A DNA stretch of 64,000 bases from Variovorax sp. 54 (GCF_002754375.1 NZ_PEFF01000001.1:992001-1056000), one strand, 5' to 3'. Shown: positions 25,741 through 34,933, counted from the stretch's first letter. The notes: a model not told the origin generated them from the sequence alone. Numbers and translations: made by a program.

Positions 25741-25790
25741 GGCAGGCGCTTTGCGTCGGGGACGTTGCTTGGCCCCGCGGGGCCGCCTGC
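25741..25790. terminator. GC-rich inverted repeat downstream of the DUF1501 gene
   Basis: GGCAGGCG at 25741 and CGCCTGC at 25784-25790 can form an outer stem, and GGCCCCGCGGGGCC at 25771-25784 is a perfect palindrome. It lies just beyond the DUF1501 stop (25801) in its direction of transcription. There is no clear T-run, so it is at best a weak terminator. Confidence 0.35.
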
Positions 25791-25800
25791 AAGGAGGTCG

Positions 25801-27264
25801 CTATGCCAGGAAGCCGACGTTCTTCGGATAGTCGATGCCGTTGGCACTGCCGCCGAAGTTTCTAAGGTTGGGAACAACCTCCTCCAGGCTGGTCGCCGGT
25901 ACGCCGAACCAAGTCGCCAAAGTGGCCGCGTACTGGTCGACGGAGGTGGAGGGAATCAGCCGCCCCTGCCCTACTTGGCCTTCATACCCAGCGAGCCGCG
26001 GGTCGCTGGTGATACTGACAACCGGCGAAGTGCCGTAGAACTGCTTGCCCTTGACCGCCCCTCCCAGCACGAATTGGTGACCACCCCAGCCATGGTCCGA
26101 ACCGTCGCCGTTGGAGGCCAAGGTGCGCCCGAATTCGGAGGCAGTGAAGGCAGTCACTTTGTCCGCCACGCCAAGCAGGGCCATCTGGCGATAAAAGGCC
26201 GCGAGCGAGTCGCTCAATAGCTGCAGCAAAGGAGGATGCCTGGAAATCAGGTCATCGTGCATGTCGTAGCGACCCATCGCGACAAAGAACACTTGCCGTT
26301 TTGCACCAATCGCCGCACGGCCACGAATGAGGCGGGCCACCATGGCAAGTTGTTTCCCCAAACCGACGGAGGGGAAGGCGCTGGCCGGGAAATTGCTTCC
26401 GATCGCTGCAGTGACGGTGCCCTCCGCATCCACTGCGCGCTTGGTGATCTTGGTGTACTCGCCTTCCATGGCGTGACTGCGAGGCTCTCGCACCATTTCC
26501 GCCAGCGCGGCCTTGACCGTACTGGATCCGTAGACAGAACTAGCACTCAGGCTTGTCCGTGTCGGACCGCCGACGCCGACGCCGTATGCCAACGCCGAAT
26601 CGCCTGACAGGAAGACGGTGTTTCCGCCCACCCCGATGCAAGTCAGAAGCGAGTTGGTGTTCTGCCCGAGCATCAGGTCGCCCATGTTGCCGCCCCACCC
26701 GATCGTGGAGCCTTCCGGCGAGGAGGATTGCCAGATCGATTGTTGATCGTTGTGTGAAAACAGGCTGGGGGGCAACGGGTAGAGCTTGCGATTGCCGTTG
26801 GTGAACTGGGCGCGTGTAAGTGGCACCACCAGTGGGCCGACGTTGAGCTGCACCGCCAGCTTCGCGTCCGTGTTGAAGAGCGTGGCCAGTTGACTCATGG
26901 ACGGATGCAACGCGTATTGCCGGCCCTCGGGCAGCGTCGTGGTCGGGTTCAGGAGCGTGGCCGCCAAGCTGGCCTTGCTCAGGGCGATGCCGCCGGCCGT
27001 CTGACCGGGGCCTCCGCCGCGAATTGCGCTGTAGGCGTTGTAGCTGGCGTCGTCGTAGGTGACAACCGTGTTGGCGTGGTCGTTGCCACCGTACAGGAAA
27101 ACGCAAACCAGCGCCTTGTAGTCGTCGCCAGCGGCTTGCGCTGCTGCATCGCCCATCAGGGCAAGATTGAGTGCCATGGGCAACGCGCTACCTGCCATTG
27201 CAAGCTGGCCGGAGCGGCGCAGGAACGCGCGGCGGGTGTGGGCTTTTGGATCGATCAGGTACAT
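25801..27264 (-). CDS. DUF1501 domain-containing secreted protein
   Basis: 487 residues. The N-terminus TRRAFLRRSGQLAMAGS is a twin-arginine-type signal ending near GDAAAQA, so Tat export is likely. The mature start DDYKALVCVFLYGGNDHANT is the DUF1501 hallmark, and later GRYDMHDDLISRHPPLLQLL, FTASEFGRTLASNGDGSDHG and WGGHQFVLGG resemble sulfatase/phosphatase-fold metal-site regions. DUF1501 genes are typically paired with DUF1800 genes, as here (10 bp downstream of 27275-29125). The biochemical role is not established. Confidence 0.88.
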   Translation of the reverse strand: MYLIDPKAHTRRAFLRRSGQLAMAGSALPMALNLALMGDAAAQAAGDDYKALVCVFLYGGNDHANTVVTYDDASYNAYSAIRGGGPGQTAGGIALSKASLAATLLNPTTTLPEGRQYALHPSMSQLATLFNTDAKLAVQLNVGPLVVPLTRAQFTNGNRKLYPLPPSLFSHNDQQSIWQSSSPEGSTIGWGGNMGDLMLGQNTNSLLTCIGVGGNTVFLSGDSALAYGVGVGGPTRTSLSASSVYGSSTVKAALAEMVREPRSHAMEGEYTKITKRAVDAEGTVTAAIGSNFPASAFPSVGLGKQLAMVARLIRGRAAIGAKRQVFFVAMGRYDMHDDLISRHPPLLQLLSDSLAAFYRQMALLGVADKVTAFTASEFGRTLASNGDGSDHGWGGHQFVLGGAVKGKQFYGTSPVVSITSDPRLAGYEGQVGQGRLIPSTSVDQYAATLATWFGVPATSLEEVVPNLRNFGGSANGIDYPKNVGFLA

Positions 27265-27274
27265 GGTGGATCTC

Positions 27275-29125
27275 TTATTTCTGGACCAAGTAGGCCGGCG
27301 CAGCCATCACCAGCAACACGGCGGCGTAGAGGCGGTTGTCCTTGAGGGTGTCGGTGCTGCTCTCCGTCACGGCGGGTGTATTCAGCGCGCCGGTGATACG
27401 CGCAACGCTGGCTGCATCCAGCTGGTTGGCCGTCAGCAGCAAATTGAGCCGGTGCACCAGCGCGGCAGGGTCGAGTACCAGTGCGCGCTCGGCTGTGTAG
27501 CTTGCCACCACGCTACCGTTAAGGCCGCCGGGTATGACGCCCTGCATGAAGTTGAGATACCCGCTCACACTGCTTTCGTTGACCAGTTGAAACTCGGGCG
27601 CTACCAACTTGGCTGAAGCTATTGCACTCGACGGAGGCACGTAGCCTGGTCGGAAGAAGTTGAAGACCGAAGGTGCGCGCAACGGGCTTTGGCCGAGTTG
27701 GGCGCTCGAATCCGAAAGGTCTCCGATCTTCCAGGTGTCCTCGGCCGAGGTGATTCCAAAGGTCCGGCCCCACTGGACCAGGCGCAGCATCGGCTCGCGC
27801 AGTCGGCCGAAGTACGGGTTCGCGAGTCCATCGGGACCGCGCGCTTCGTTGTCCAGCAACACCGCCGCAAAAACGCTCTTCATGTCGCCGCGCACGCCGG
27901 CGCCGTTGTCGGCAAATGCGTCGGCCACTCGCTTCACGTAGGCAGGGCTGGGGTTGCTGGTCACGAGGCGTTGGATGAGCTGCCGACCGATGAAGGGGCC
28001 GACGTTGGGATGGTTGTGTAACGTGTCCAGCGCGATCTTCAAGGCGGCCTTGCCTTCGGTGTTGGCAGGCACGACCGCCCCTAGAAATCTGGCCTCCAGC
28101 ATCGAGTGGCGCGAGGCAACGAGCGCCATCGGGCGCGTCGTCCAGCCATTGCTGTCGATCGCGCGGCTGGCGCCTGGCGGTGTGAAGCCAGCGCGTTCGG
28201 CGGCCGGTATGTCCCGGTCATAGCCTGTAAATACGCGCGCCAGGTTGCTGACGTCCGCCAGCGAATAGCTATCTAGCGGTGCACCGTCGCTGCCAGTCTT
28301 GACTGTGCCATCGGCGTTGAGCTGATGCAGGCCGATGCTCATGAGCTGCATCACCTCGCGGGCGTAGTTCTCGTCCGGTTGGCGGCCTTGGGCATCCTCT
28401 TTTTGGTTGCCCTTGGTGTTGAGGAAGTAACCCATGGCCGGATTGAGCGTCACGTTTTCCAACAGCTCGCGAAAGTTGCCTGTGACGCCAACAACCAACG
28501 TGTCCCAGTATTGGGCGATCGCCTGCGCATGCCAGTTGGGGGGGGCAATTTCGCTGGCGGAGACCACAAAGATCTCCGACAACGCGAGCGCCATTCGTTT
28601 GCGTATCGCGTCGGGGGATGCCATGAGCTGGTTCCAGATCATGTCGTCGGAAGTGACTGCGCCGTAGGCCTTGCTCGCGACCCAGGCCCAGCCGGTCTGC
28701 GATGCTGGGCCGGCCATTTGCTCACGCAGCCATGCCAGATAGCCCTGACTGCGCACCGCAGCAATGTCCTCCTCTGAAGCGGAAAATTGCGCCTGCAGTA
28801 GAAACCGTGCCGCCTCTGTGTCGGTTTTGGCTTGGGTGTAGAGGTAGGCTTGGTCGCTCGGTGTGCTTGCGTTGCCAGGTCCGGCCCCGCTGCCCGCCCC
28901 ACCAACCCCACCAACCCCACCGGTGCCGCCTGGCCCTCCAGGGCCACTTTCCGTACCGCCGCCGCAGGCCGTCAGCGTTGCTGCAGCGACGAGGGCGACA
29001 GCGGCGGCTGCAGAAGTTGAGTGATCCGCAGCGCCTGCGAGTTCAATCCTGGAAGCGGTCGTGATGCCAGCCGCTTGCGACGGCCCGTTGGCTCCCTTGG
29101 GGCGCGCGATTGCAAAGTCTTCCAT
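27275..29125 (-). CDS. DUF1800 domain-containing putative lipoprotein
   Basis: 616 residues. A hydrophobic stretch AAAAVALVAAATLTAC ends in lipobox LTAC with Cys54, followed by a Gly-rich spacer (GGPGGTGGVGGVGGAGSG). The N-terminal tail before it is long for a lipoprotein signal, so the true start could be internal. DUF1800 begins around RFLLQAQFSASEEDIAAVRS and includes MALALSEIFVVSASE, ENVTLNPAMGYFLN, PDENYAREVMQLMSIGLHQL and RVFTGYDRD. It is the first gene of a two-gene unit with DUF1501. Function unknown. Confidence 0.87.
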   Translation of the reverse strand: MEDFAIARPKGANGPSQAAGITTASRIELAGAADHSTSAAAAVALVAAATLTACGGGTESGPGGPGGTGGVGGVGGAGSGAGPGNASTPSDQAYLYTQAKTDTEAARFLLQAQFSASEEDIAAVRSQGYLAWLREQMAGPASQTGWAWVASKAYGAVTSDDMIWNQLMASPDAIRKRMALALSEIFVVSASEIAPPNWHAQAIAQYWDTLVVGVTGNFRELLENVTLNPAMGYFLNTKGNQKEDAQGRQPDENYAREVMQLMSIGLHQLNADGTVKTGSDGAPLDSYSLADVSNLARVFTGYDRDIPAAERAGFTPPGASRAIDSNGWTTRPMALVASRHSMLEARFLGAVVPANTEGKAALKIALDTLHNHPNVGPFIGRQLIQRLVTSNPSPAYVKRVADAFADNGAGVRGDMKSVFAAVLLDNEARGPDGLANPYFGRLREPMLRLVQWGRTFGITSAEDTWKIGDLSDSSAQLGQSPLRAPSVFNFFRPGYVPPSSAIASAKLVAPEFQLVNESSVSGYLNFMQGVIPGGLNGSVVASYTAERALVLDPAALVHRLNLLLTANQLDAASVARITGALNTPAVTESSTDTLKDNRLYAAVLLVMAAPAYLVQK

Positions 29126-29454
29126 ACAGGTTTTGATCTCGTTGTGTCTATTTCAGCCATCAGTGCAGCAACCGATGTGCCGGGGCCGTCGAGCATGAAA
29201 ACCCAGTCAAAACTCATTCAGTTCGACACAAATTGTCAAAATTTGTGACTTATATTGTTGCTTTTGCGACAACTTATGTCACTTTGGTAACAGTCATTTA
29301 CAGCGATATGTGGTATTGAAACTATTGTATTGGCCTGTGGTTTTTTGTGTGGCGCGCGACGGTGACAGCTGTGCGTGGAGTTCCGGCGCGCCGCTCGTGG
29401 CCATGGCCATCGTCGATTTGCGACGCAGGCTCTTGCTACAGGCATGCATCGCCT
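29126..29454 (-). promoter_or_regulatory. AT-rich upstream region of the DUF1800-DUF1501 unit
   Basis: The 100 bp around 29225-29330 are strikingly AT-rich compared with the flanks. They contain the interrupted inverted repeat TTTGCGACAACTTATGTCAC and several TTGACA/TATAAT-like words on the minus strand. No gene is supported here; the remainder to 29454 has no feature I can name. Confidence 0.4.
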
Positions 29455-29920
29455 CTTTCATGTGTGCGCAAAGCCACGGTCGGTTGCGTGCTCCGTCGTA
29501 CTGGGCGGTCGAGATTGAGCGATCTGCGCCTGAACGAGCCCGTGCAACGCTGCGAGCGCGAGAACCCTGGCGAACTGCTGCACATCGGCATCAAGAAGTT
29601 GGAACGCCCTAACAAGGTCGGCCGTCGGATCTTCACAAGAGCAAGCTCCGCGCCGAGGCATTCCCGCGGACTGCTGTGGGCTACTCCACAAGCATGGGCG
29701 CCACGATCCAGCAGGTGTTGACCAACAACGGCATGTCGTTCCGTTCCAAGCTACTTGTCGAAACATGCCCCAGACTGGGTATCGGGTAGAAGTTCACCAG
29801 GGTGCATCGCCCACAGACCACCGACAAGGCCGGACCCTTCACACAGTCCACCCAGTGCGAGCGGGCCTTCGGGCACACCTACGCGAACTCAAACCAGCAC
29901 CGCGAAGTCCCCCTTGCAGA
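29455..29920 (+). mobile_element. IS481-family transposase relic (frameshifted)
   Basis: Frame one reads RKATVGCVLRRTGRSRLSDL and CERENPGELLHIGIKKLERP, the N-terminal and catalytic-region pattern of IS481 transposases (RYERENPGELLHIDIKKL, with the catalytic Asp as Gly here). A shifted frame then reads TSMGATIQQVLTNNGMSFRS (DNG region as NNG), LLVETCPRLGIG and, after a stop, FTQSTQCERAFGHTYANSNQ. Frameshifts, stops and loss of catalytic acids make it a dead copy. Confidence 0.75.
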
Positions 29921-30034
29921 GAGTTTCAGACGAGATGCCTTAGCGAAAACACTCGAATCTCAGACACAGAATTTCCTCTGTAGAAACAATGCTGACATCT
30001 ATGCGTCCGCGGGGCTGGGTGCGCACCACCAGCC
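29921..30034 (-). repeat. Second copy of the 114-bp repeat (inverted relative to 4490-4603)
   Basis: Minus-strand reading gives RGRIDVSIVSTEEILCLRFE and the same terminal TAA as the copy at 4490-4603. Upstream on the minus strand the frame extends as LRDTQIINSGIAASGLVVRT, and beyond that the coding trace is frameshifted from RLEIERLMQE, so the gene remnant is longer here. The parent protein is not identified. Confidence 0.6.
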
Positions 30035-30360
30035 CACTGGCGGCAATGCCGCTGTTGATGATCTGCGTATCGCGCAGGCTCTTGCATCAGGCGCTCGATC
30101 TCGAGGCGCAAACCGACTCCGCCACCACCTCGCCCTCCTTTTCTAAAAGCCCCGTCCCTCCACAAGGAGGACGGAGTTTTTTGTCATGGACACCACTTTT
30201 AGAAAAAAAGCACTGCATGTGTTGCAGCCTGGAAGTCGCGGTTAGGGAGGTTTTCTGGCGCCGGACTGTGAGCGTCCAGCCATCCCATCTTGAGTTCTCC
30301 CAAAGGCGTATAACTGACCACCCGCCCCTCGCGGGCGTCGTTGCGTCCGCGTGGCGCAAG
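30035..30360. other. Gene remnant and terminator, no intact gene
   Basis: The left part holds the frameshifted remnant described for the 114-bp repeat. A hairpin with T-run lies at 30152-30182. The right part is the 3' flank of the small minus-strand ORF ending at 30361. Confidence 0.4.
30152..30182 (+). terminator. Intrinsic terminator
   Basis: CCGTC-C-CTCC pairs with GGAG-GACGG across loop ACAA (one bulged C), followed by AG and six Ts at 30177-30182. It reads on the plus strand, downstream of the IS481 relic. Confidence 0.7.
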
Positions 30361-30609
30361 TCAGTCGGAACGCTGCGCCTGCGTGCCTGGACCGCCATAG
30401 GGCACTGCCGGCAGGAAAACGCCGCGCCGCAAACCCGAAATGCATGCGGCCAATCGAAGTAATTCCTCGGCATTGCCATCATGCAACGCACTTTCCGCGT
30501 TTTCCCGCTCGATCAACTCCGCGATGTGCTCGAGCGCAGCGGCCGGCGTAAAGCCGAGGCCGGCACGCGTCATCTCAACGGCCGTGGCAAGCACCTCAGT
30601 TTTGGTCAT
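30361..30609 (-). CDS. Small hypothetical protein (82 aa), coupled to the ORF upstream
   Basis: From ATG 30609: MTKTEVLATAVEMTRAGLGF, then TPAAALEHIAELIERENAES. It is a helical, acidic protein with good amino-acid composition until residue 65. Its ATG overlaps the stop of the 29-codon ORF at 30606-30695 in an ATGA junction, which supports both being translated. No family is recognised. Surroundings are mobile debris on one side and the catabolic island on the other. Confidence 0.45.
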   Translation of the reverse strand: MTKTEVLATAVEMTRAGLGFTPAAALEHIAELIERENAESALHDGNAEELLRLAACISGLRRGVFLPAVPYGGPGTQAQRSD

Positions 30610-30695
30610 GCCAACAAGCCGCGCGCAATGAACCGCATCGGCAAAACCGCCCCCGCTCTCACATGCGATTCGATGAGCTGAGTCTTCTTCATCAT
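30606..30695 (-). CDS. Tiny ORF (29 aa) translationally coupled to the next
   Basis: ATG 30695 is preceded by AGAAGGGGGG and followed at once by a second ATG; the frame reads MMKKTQLIESHVRAGAVLPM and ends GLLA. The stop overlaps the ATG of the 82-residue ORF. It may be a leader peptide that couples translation, or the first half of one gene split by a frameshift. Confidence 0.4.
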   Translation of the reverse strand: MMKKTQLIESHVRAGAVLPMRFIARGLLA

Positions 30696-31327
30696 GCCCC
30701 CCCCTTCTGGACACGCAAAGTCGCGGTGTAGAGCGTGCCGTCCTGCTACATCTCTGCGCTGATGCCGAGCATCAGTACAGAAGTCAAGGTCGAACTCTTT
30801 TTTCGTGAGCGCTACCGACAGCGCTCCCCTGTGAATCATCCGCCGGCCAGGCCCGAAGCAGAAGCCTTCGAGCGGTTCGAGCTCACTCGTTTCCGAAGTC
30901 ATTCCTGCATCGGAAGGCTTCACAGCGGGAAATTGGGCCGAGAGCGACTCGCTTGGACTTCCTGCCCTTGAAAGTTCCGTGGCATCTACTTTCCGGGCAA
31001 CTCCTTGTTGGAACTCATTTTCTGATTATTTTTCCGATGAATGGAAAACCATTGCAAGTTCGGCGTTGCATGCCAGATCTGGCATTCAAGGGCTTCTTGA
31101 TGGGGTCCGTTCAAACAGATTCCGCGCGAAGCGGTCATCTGAAATCTCTCAAACAACTGACACCAAGAGCTCGGGTTCCGTTTAGTCCCGGCGAGCGGGC
31201 GTCAGCGACCGGAAGTTCCTGCGGGGGATTTGCCTGGCTTGGGGTTGAGGTCCATAGGGTTTTTACCGAGGCAACAGTTAGTTTTGGAATAAATAATTCC
31301 ATCCATTGGAACAAATTCTCTGAATTC
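30696..31327 (+). promoter_or_regulatory. Upstream regulatory region of the sugar-acid operon
   Basis: No gene is supported. Two TTCC-N7-GGAA sites are present: 31032-31046 (TTCCGATGAATGGAA, inside the longer TTTTCC-N7-GGAAAA) and 31297-31311 (TTCCATCCATTGGAA). A further palindrome TGGAATAAATAATTCCA lies at 31285-31301. It resembles the E. coli IclR box TGGAAATnATTTCCA in general form. These probably bind the IclR-SMP-30 fusion regulator (inference). Confidence 0.6.
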
Positions 31328-32248
31328 ATGACTTCGCATCTTTCTCTGACCGGTGTTTTCCCCGTTCTTCCCACACCCTTCGATGCCCAGGGGCGCCCTG
31401 ACACCGAGTCCCTGCGCAAGCTCGTCGAATATCTGGTTCGGTGTGGGGTTGATGGCATAACCTACCCTGGGGTCGCGAGCGAGGTGGGGCAACTGGTTCC
31501 CGAGGAGCGGCAGGCGCTCGTCGACATCGTGCTTGCGGAAGTGGCGGGCCGCGTCCCGGTGATTGCGGGTGTTTCGAGCAGCGACGCCGCCACCACCGAT
31601 CGTCTTGCGGTTGCCGCGACCAAGGGGGGCGCGGCGGCGCTGATGCTGGCTGTGCCGCCCGATCGAAAGAGTGCTGCCGAGCAGATCGCCTATTTCACCC
31701 AGGTCGCGCAGGCCGCGGGGGACACCGCTCTGATGCTGCAAAACGTGCCGCCTCCCGTGGGTGCAGGCTTGGACCCGGAAGTGCTGCTCGAGATTCTGGC
31801 GGCCGTTCCGTCGATCCGCTACGTCAAGGAAGAGACGCTGCCAAGTGGTCAGCGCCTGTCGGTATTGCGCGCCGAGGCGCCGACAAACCTGCTGGGTGTG
31901 TTCGGCGGCGCGGGCGGGCGCTACATCACCGACGAGTTGCGCCGTGGTGCTTCCGGGACCATGCCCGCGATCGAGTTGGCGGAGGTGCACACGGCGCTGT
32001 TCAAGGCGCATCGCGAAGGTGACGTCGATCGCGTGCGTGCGCTTTTCACGCGCATGCTGCCCGTGCTGAACGTGCAGGCGGTGTTTCGCTGGTCCCTGAC
32101 GAAATACGTGCTCAAGAAGCGCGGCCTGATCGCCGACGCTCGCCAGCGCATGCCGGGCCCGCTGCTCGACGCGATGGACATGGCCGACGTCGACGCATTC
32201 CTGGCCGACATCGACGACCTGCTGCTGCCGCAGGACCAGTTGCCATGA
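31328..32248 (+). CDS. Dihydrodipicolinate synthase-family lyase/dehydratase
   Basis: 306 residues from ATG 31328. DHDPS/NAL class I TIM barrel: TGVFPVLPTPFDAQGRPD at the start, RYVKEET with Schiff-base Lys167, and GVFGGAGG. The usual GTTGE is GVASE at 48-52 and the usual YN of YNVP is QN at 138-139, so it is not a true DapA. Such variants are 2-keto-3-deoxy sugar-acid dehydratases or aldolases. It heads an operon with galactonate-type enzymes, overlapping the next gene by ATGA. It could cleave or dehydrate a keto-deoxy acid; the exact reaction is unknown. The ribosome site is weak. Confidence 0.85.
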   Translation: MTSHLSLTGVFPVLPTPFDAQGRPDTESLRKLVEYLVRCGVDGITYPGVASEVGQLVPEERQALVDIVLAEVAGRVPVIAGVSSSDAATTDRLAVAATKGGAAALMLAVPPDRKSAAEQIAYFTQVAQAAGDTALMLQNVPPPVGAGLDPEVLLEILAAVPSIRYVKEETLPSGQRLSVLRAEAPTNLLGVFGGAGGRYITDELRRGASGTMPAIELAEVHTALFKAHREGDVDRVRALFTRMLPVLNVQAVFRWSLTKYVLKKRGLIADARQRMPGPLLDAMDMADVDAFLADIDDLLLPQDQLP

Positions 32249-33432
32249 CCGGCTTCGCAAGGATCGCCCAGGTCGAAAGCTTCATCGTCTCGCTGCCGCG
32301 CGACACGCCCTACCTCGGGCCCCTGGGCCCCGGAGAGAAGATCAACGAGCGCGGCTACCTGGTGCGTCGCGGCAATCGCGCGATCTATCCGTCGACCGAC
32401 ATGTCGGTCCTGATCAAGATCACCGCCGACGACGGCACCGTCGGCTGGGGCGAAACCTACGGCATCGTTGCGCCCGACGCGGTCACGAGCATCATCGACG
32501 ACGTGATCGGCCCCGTGATCGTGGGGCGCGACCCCCGCGATGCGATGGTGATCCAGGAGGACCTGTACGACCTGATGCGCGTGCGCGGCTTCTTCGGGGG
32601 CTTCTATGTCGACGCCATTGCCGGCGTGGACATCGCGGTGTGGGATCTCTTTGGAAAGCTGGTCGGCCAGCCCGTGGTCAAGCTGCTCGGCGGCCAGCGA
32701 CTCGAGACCGTGCCGGCCTACGTGTCCGGCCTTCCGGGGGCGACTCTGGAGGCCCGGCTCGAACTCGCGCGCGGCTTCGTCGCCAGGGGCTTCGACGCCT
32801 TCAAATACCACGCGGCCGTATCCTTCGACGGCATTGTGGCCGAGATGCGCACGCTGCGCGAAGGCCTGGGCGATGCGGTCAAGCTGATGGTCGACCTGCA
32901 CTGGAAGTTCACCGCGCAGGAAGCCGTGCAGCTCATCGACCAGCTCGCCCCCTACCGGCCCTACTTCGTCGAAGCACCCTGCCAACCCGAGGACATCGAA
33001 GGCCAGGCCCACGTCGGCGCGAGCGTGCGCGTGCCGCTCGCGCTGGGAGAAGAGTGGCGCACGGTCTTCGAATACCGCCCTCGCCTGGAGCGACGTGCGA
33101 TGTCGATCGTGCAGCCCGAGATGGGACACACCGGCATCAGCCAGTTCATGCAGATCGGCCGCATGGCCAATGCCTTTCACATGAAGGTGATCCCGCACGC
33201 CAGCATCGGCCTGGGTATCTACCAGGCCGCGAGCCTGCACGCTACGGCGGCGCTGCCCAACGCGCCGATGCACGAGTACCAGCACTCGGTGTTCGACCGC
33301 AACCTGCAGTACGTCCGGACCGCGATGCGCTGCGATGCCGGGGCCTTCCATCTCCCCGAGGGGCCGGGATTGGGCATCGAGCCCGCCCCCGAAATCTGGC
33401 AATTCCTGAGAAAGAAAGGCTATTCGCAATGA
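32245..33432 (+). CDS. Enolase-superfamily sugar-acid dehydratase, D-galactonate dehydratase-like
   Basis: 395 residues of the mandelate racemase/muconate lactonizing superfamily. Metal ligands sit in LMVDLHWKF (Asp, with His two residues on), YFVEAPCQPED (Glu) and LALGEEW (Glu). The catalytic His is in VIPHASIG, and a late HEYQHS follows. The D-x-H arrangement and late HASIG motif resemble acid-sugar dehydratases (DgoD/mannonate dehydratase type) rather than muconate cycloisomerases, which carry KxK. Together with adjacent dgoK and dgoA genes it likely dehydrates galactonate or a close sugar acid to the 2-keto-3-deoxy acid. ATGA overlaps join it to both neighbours. Confidence 0.82.
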   Translation: MTGFARIAQVESFIVSLPRDTPYLGPLGPGEKINERGYLVRRGNRAIYPSTDMSVLIKITADDGTVGWGETYGIVAPDAVTSIIDDVIGPVIVGRDPRDAMVIQEDLYDLMRVRGFFGGFYVDAIAGVDIAVWDLFGKLVGQPVVKLLGGQRLETVPAYVSGLPGATLEARLELARGFVARGFDAFKYHAAVSFDGIVAEMRTLREGLGDAVKLMVDLHWKFTAQEAVQLIDQLAPYRPYFVEAPCQPEDIEGQAHVGASVRVPLALGEEWRTVFEYRPRLERRAMSIVQPEMGHTGISQFMQIGRMANAFHMKVIPHASIGLGIYQAASLHATAALPNAPMHEYQHSVFDRNLQYVRTAMRCDAGAFHLPEGPGLGIEPAPEIWQFLRKKGYSQ

Positions 33433-34340
33433 AGGCGTCATTAATCGCCATCGACTGGGGCACTTCCAACCTGCGCGCGAGCTTGCTCGATGCGCGCGGC
33501 GACATCCTTGAAGCGCGCAGCGCGCCCGGCGGCGTGATGGCCGTGCCCGAGCGGCGTTTCGCCGAAGCATTGCTGGCGCTGTGCGGCGATTGGATCGACA
33601 CGCATGCAGTGCCGCTGATTGCGAGCGGCATGATCGGCAGCCGCCAAGGCTGGCAGGAGGCGCCCTACGTCGCTTGTCCGGCAGGCCTGCCAGCGGCCGC
33701 GGCGCAGCTGGTGCAGGTCGAGGTCAGGCCCGGCGCGGTGCTGCACATCGTGCCCGGCATCCGCTGCTTCGGCGCCGACTGTGTGCACGATGTGATGCGC
33801 GGCGAGGAAACCCAGCTCTGGGGCGCGGGCCTTGCGGCCGGCGACTGCTGCGTGCTGCCGGGCACGCACAGCAAATGGGCCTGGCTGGGCGAGGAAGGCA
33901 AGGTCGATCGCTTCGAGACCTTCATGACCGGTGAGTTCTACGGTCTGCTGACGAAGCACGGCATCCTCGGCCGGCTCATGCAGTTCGGCGCGGCGCGGCC
34001 CGAGACCTTCGATGCCGGCGTCAGGCTGGGCCTGGCGCAACATGGCAACGCGCTGCACGTTGTGTTTGCGGCGCGCACCGCCGGCCTCATGGGCGACATC
34101 GACCCAGAGGGATTGCCCGACTACCTCTCGGGCATCCTGATCGGCGTGGAGATCGCAAGCGCGATCGCACGCCATCCGCAACGCAGCATTGCCTTGCTGG
34201 GCGACGACGACCTGTGCAGCCGCTACGAAACCGCGCTCGGCATCGCCGGCGTGGATACGCGCCGCGCGAGCGACGGGGCGACCACGCGTGGGCAATGGCG
34301 CGTTGCCGTCGAGGCCGGGCTTGCGAAGGAAGCCGCATGA
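33429..34340 (+). CDS. dgoK: 2-dehydro-3-deoxygalactonokinase
   Basis: 303 residues. The N-terminus LIAIDWGTSNLRASLLDARG is the ATP-binding phosphate-1 motif typical of DgoK. ASGMIGSRQGWQEAPYVACP, GEETQLWGAG, LPGTHSKWAWL and FMTGEFYGLL are also characteristic. It phosphorylates 2-keto-3-deoxygalactonate to KDPGal in the DeLey-Doudoroff pathway (established for the family). The start overlaps the dehydratase stop in ATGA and its own stop overlaps the aldolase start. Confidence 0.93.
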   Translation: MKASLIAIDWGTSNLRASLLDARGDILEARSAPGGVMAVPERRFAEALLALCGDWIDTHAVPLIASGMIGSRQGWQEAPYVACPAGLPAAAAQLVQVEVRPGAVLHIVPGIRCFGADCVHDVMRGEETQLWGAGLAAGDCCVLPGTHSKWAWLGEEGKVDRFETFMTGEFYGLLTKHGILGRLMQFGAARPETFDAGVRLGLAQHGNALHVVFAARTAGLMGDIDPEGLPDYLSGILIGVEIASAIARHPQRSIALLGDDDLCSRYETALGIAGVDTRRASDGATTRGQWRVAVEAGLAKEAA

Positions 34341-34933
34341 ACGGGGTCATTGCCATCTTGCGCGGCATCACGCCGGACGAAGTGCTGGAGGTGGGGCACG
34401 CATTGGAAACGTGCGGCGTTCGCTGCATCGAAGTGCCGCTGAATTCTCCGCAGGCGCTCGTCAGCATCGAGTCCCTCGTGCGCGAATTCGGTGATCGCTT
34501 GCAGATCGGCGCGGGGACCGTGACGGCTGCCGCGCAAGTCGATCGTGTCGCCGACACGGGAGCGCACCTGGTGCTGTCGCCCAACTTCGATGCCGAGGTC
34601 ATTCGCCGCACCAAGGCGCGAGGCCTGTACTCGATGCCGGGCGTGGCAACCTCCACCGAGGGCTTCGCCGCGATTGCGGCAGGGTGCGATGCGCTCAAGC
34701 TCTTCCCCTCCGAGCTGCTGGGCACCGCTGCGCTGAAGGCATGGTCCGCCGTATTGCCCGCCGGGACGCCGATGTTCAGCGTCGGCGGCGTCGGCATCGA
34801 CAACATCGGAGCCTTCAAGGCGGCCGGGGCTTCGGGGGTGGGCATCGGCTCCAGCCTCTATGTGCCAGGCATCTCCATCGACGAACTTGCCCGGCGCGCG
34901 AAAGCGCTGATTGCAGGGTGGTCGGCGGCCTGA
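34337..34933 (+). CDS. dgoA: 2-dehydro-3-deoxy-6-phosphogalactonate aldolase
   Basis: 198 residues of the KDPG/KDPGal aldolase family. AILRGITPDEVLEVG, GVRCIEVPLNSPQA with catalytic Glu, IGAGTV, and Schiff-base Lys in CDALKLFPSELLG; the KLFPSE form is typical of DgoA rather than Eda. It splits KDPGal to pyruvate and glyceraldehyde 3-phosphate. It is coupled to dgoK through ATGA and followed after 24 bp by a receptor gene with its own strong ribosome site. Confidence 0.93.
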   Translation: MNGVIAILRGITPDEVLEVGHALETCGVRCIEVPLNSPQALVSIESLVREFGDRLQIGAGTVTAAAQVDRVADTGAHLVLSPNFDAEVIRRTKARGLYSMPGVATSTEGFAAIAAGCDALKLFPSELLGTAALKAWSAVLPAGTPMFSVGGVGIDNIGAFKAAGASGVGIGSSLYVPGISIDELARRAKALIAGWSAA

